Shown: positions 4,702-5,150 of the stretch, in pieces
How the letters are laid out: each line of letters starts with the position of its first letter
Numbering within the stretch: the stretch's first letter is position 1
NCBI GenBank assembly: GCA_963579235.1
Contig: CAUZFM010000127.1
Coordinates: 1 to 5,150, forward strand
Source of the DNA: UBA1149 sp963579235
GTDB lineage: Bacteria > Desulfobacterota > Binatia > UBA1149
Length of the DNA stretch: 5,150 nucleotides
Reading direction: 5' to 3'
Position numbers and translations under genes: made by a program
The notes under the pieces: model-generated
The model's input: only the letters and a program-made list of their open reading frames with translations
What the model was told of the DNA's origin: nothing
The model's database searches: none

Positions 4702-5150
4702 TCAGTTGAACAGGGCGCTGAAGTAGATCTTGTCTGGCGTGTCCTCGCCCACGTGGATGTGCTTGGTTTCCTGGAACGCCGACATGCCCCAGGGGCCCAG
4801 CTCGCGGCCCACGCCGCTTTGCTTGTAGCCTCCAAAGGGAAACCGGACGTTGATCATGTGGTAGTCGTTGATCCACACGGTGCCGGTTTCGAGTCGCCGT
4901 GCCACCGACAGCGCGCGCTCGGTATCGCTCGACCACACGGCACCACCGAGCCCGTACATCGAGTCGTTGGCAATACGCACCGCCTCTTCGTCGTCGGAAT
5001 AACGTATCACCGACACCACGGGGCCGAAGATTTCTTCCTGGGCTATGCGCATGCCGTTGTCCACGCCCGTAAAGATAGTGGGGTTGTAGTAGTAGCCGCT
5101 CTCCATGTCGGGGCGGTCGCCGCCCAGCACGCACTCGGCCCCTGCCTCGC
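4702..5150 (-). CDS. Aldehyde dehydrogenase (C-terminal part; gene runs off the right edge)
   Basis: Only the last 148 codons and the TGA stop (4704-4702) are in the window; the reading frame is open to the right edge. NAD(P)-dependent aldehyde dehydrogenases oxidise aldehydes to acids or acyl esters. Visible family motifs are EEIFGPVV (38-45 counted from the first whole codon in the window), which includes the Glu that contacts the nicotinamide ribose, then ANDSMYGLGGAVW, GTVWIN, and PFGGYKQSGVGRE (104-116), which ends the catalytic domain. The tail ending YFSALFN is the oligomerisation strand region. The catalytic Cys and general-base Glu would lie upstream, outside the window, so activity cannot be judged. 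It is the first visible gene of the minus-strand cluster, 33 nt before the MDR dehydrogenase; together they could oxidise an alcohol to an acid. The GTG at 5130 is internal and not the true start. Confidence 0.95.
   Translation of the reverse strand, partial: EAGAECVLGGDRPDMESGYYYNPTIFTGVDNGMRIAQEEIFGPVVSVIRYSDDEEAVRIANDSMYGLGGAVWSSDTERALSVARRLETGTVWINDYHMINVRFPFGGYKQSGVGRELGPWGMSAFQETKHIHVGEDTPDKIYFSALFN

Noticed and set aside
4695..4705. CTGAC-T-GTCAG palindrome over the aldehyde dehydrogenase stop
   Set aside because: Arms are only 5 bp, with no T-run and transcription expected to continue into the next gene; probably chance.

Overview
This is a GC-rich bacterial window with one RNA gene and six protein genes; one of the six runs off the right edge. 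The ssrA (tmRNA) gene is the one-piece, non-permuted kind. That argues against Alphaproteobacteria and most Cyanobacteria, whose tmRNA is usually two-piece. Its tag, ADDYEYALAA, and the catabolic gene content would suit an environmental proteobacterium or a delta-proteobacterial/Myxococcota-like lineage, but no phylum can be fixed from the sequence alone.

Layout: (1) 1-164, two tandem copies of an 82-bp unit, each carrying the last bases of ssrA. (2) 153-506, ssrA on the minus strand, with a good sigma70-type promoter at 555-583 and a hairpin in the pre-tmRNA leader. (3) 645-1088, a plus-strand VOC (glyoxalase/dioxygenase-fold) gene. (4) 1131-5150, five minus-strand genes that meet the VOC gene tail to tail. 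In order of transcription these are an aldehyde dehydrogenase (C-terminal part only), a zinc-type MDR alcohol dehydrogenase, a protein with two fused hotdog thioesterase domains, a DUF779 protein and an amidohydrolase-2 family metal-dependent hydrolase. The gaps between them are 33, 28, 39 and 90 nt, so they look like one operon whose promoter lies right of the window.

How the genes may work together (inference): the two dehydrogenases could take an alcohol through an aldehyde to an acid. The hotdog protein would hydrolyse an acyl-CoA, and the amidohydrolase would hydrolyse or decarboxylate a carboxylated or ring-derived intermediate. DUF779 proteins are known as neighbours of aldehyde dehydrogenases, which supports the grouping. 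The substrate is unknown. The most distinctive points are the ssrA 3'-end tandem repeat (an integration-site-like or repeat-expansion structure), the split of PaaI-like catalytic residues between the two hotdog domains, and a putative zinc dehydrogenase with no obvious last metal ligand. I see no transposase, integrase, CRISPR array, tRNA or rRNA.
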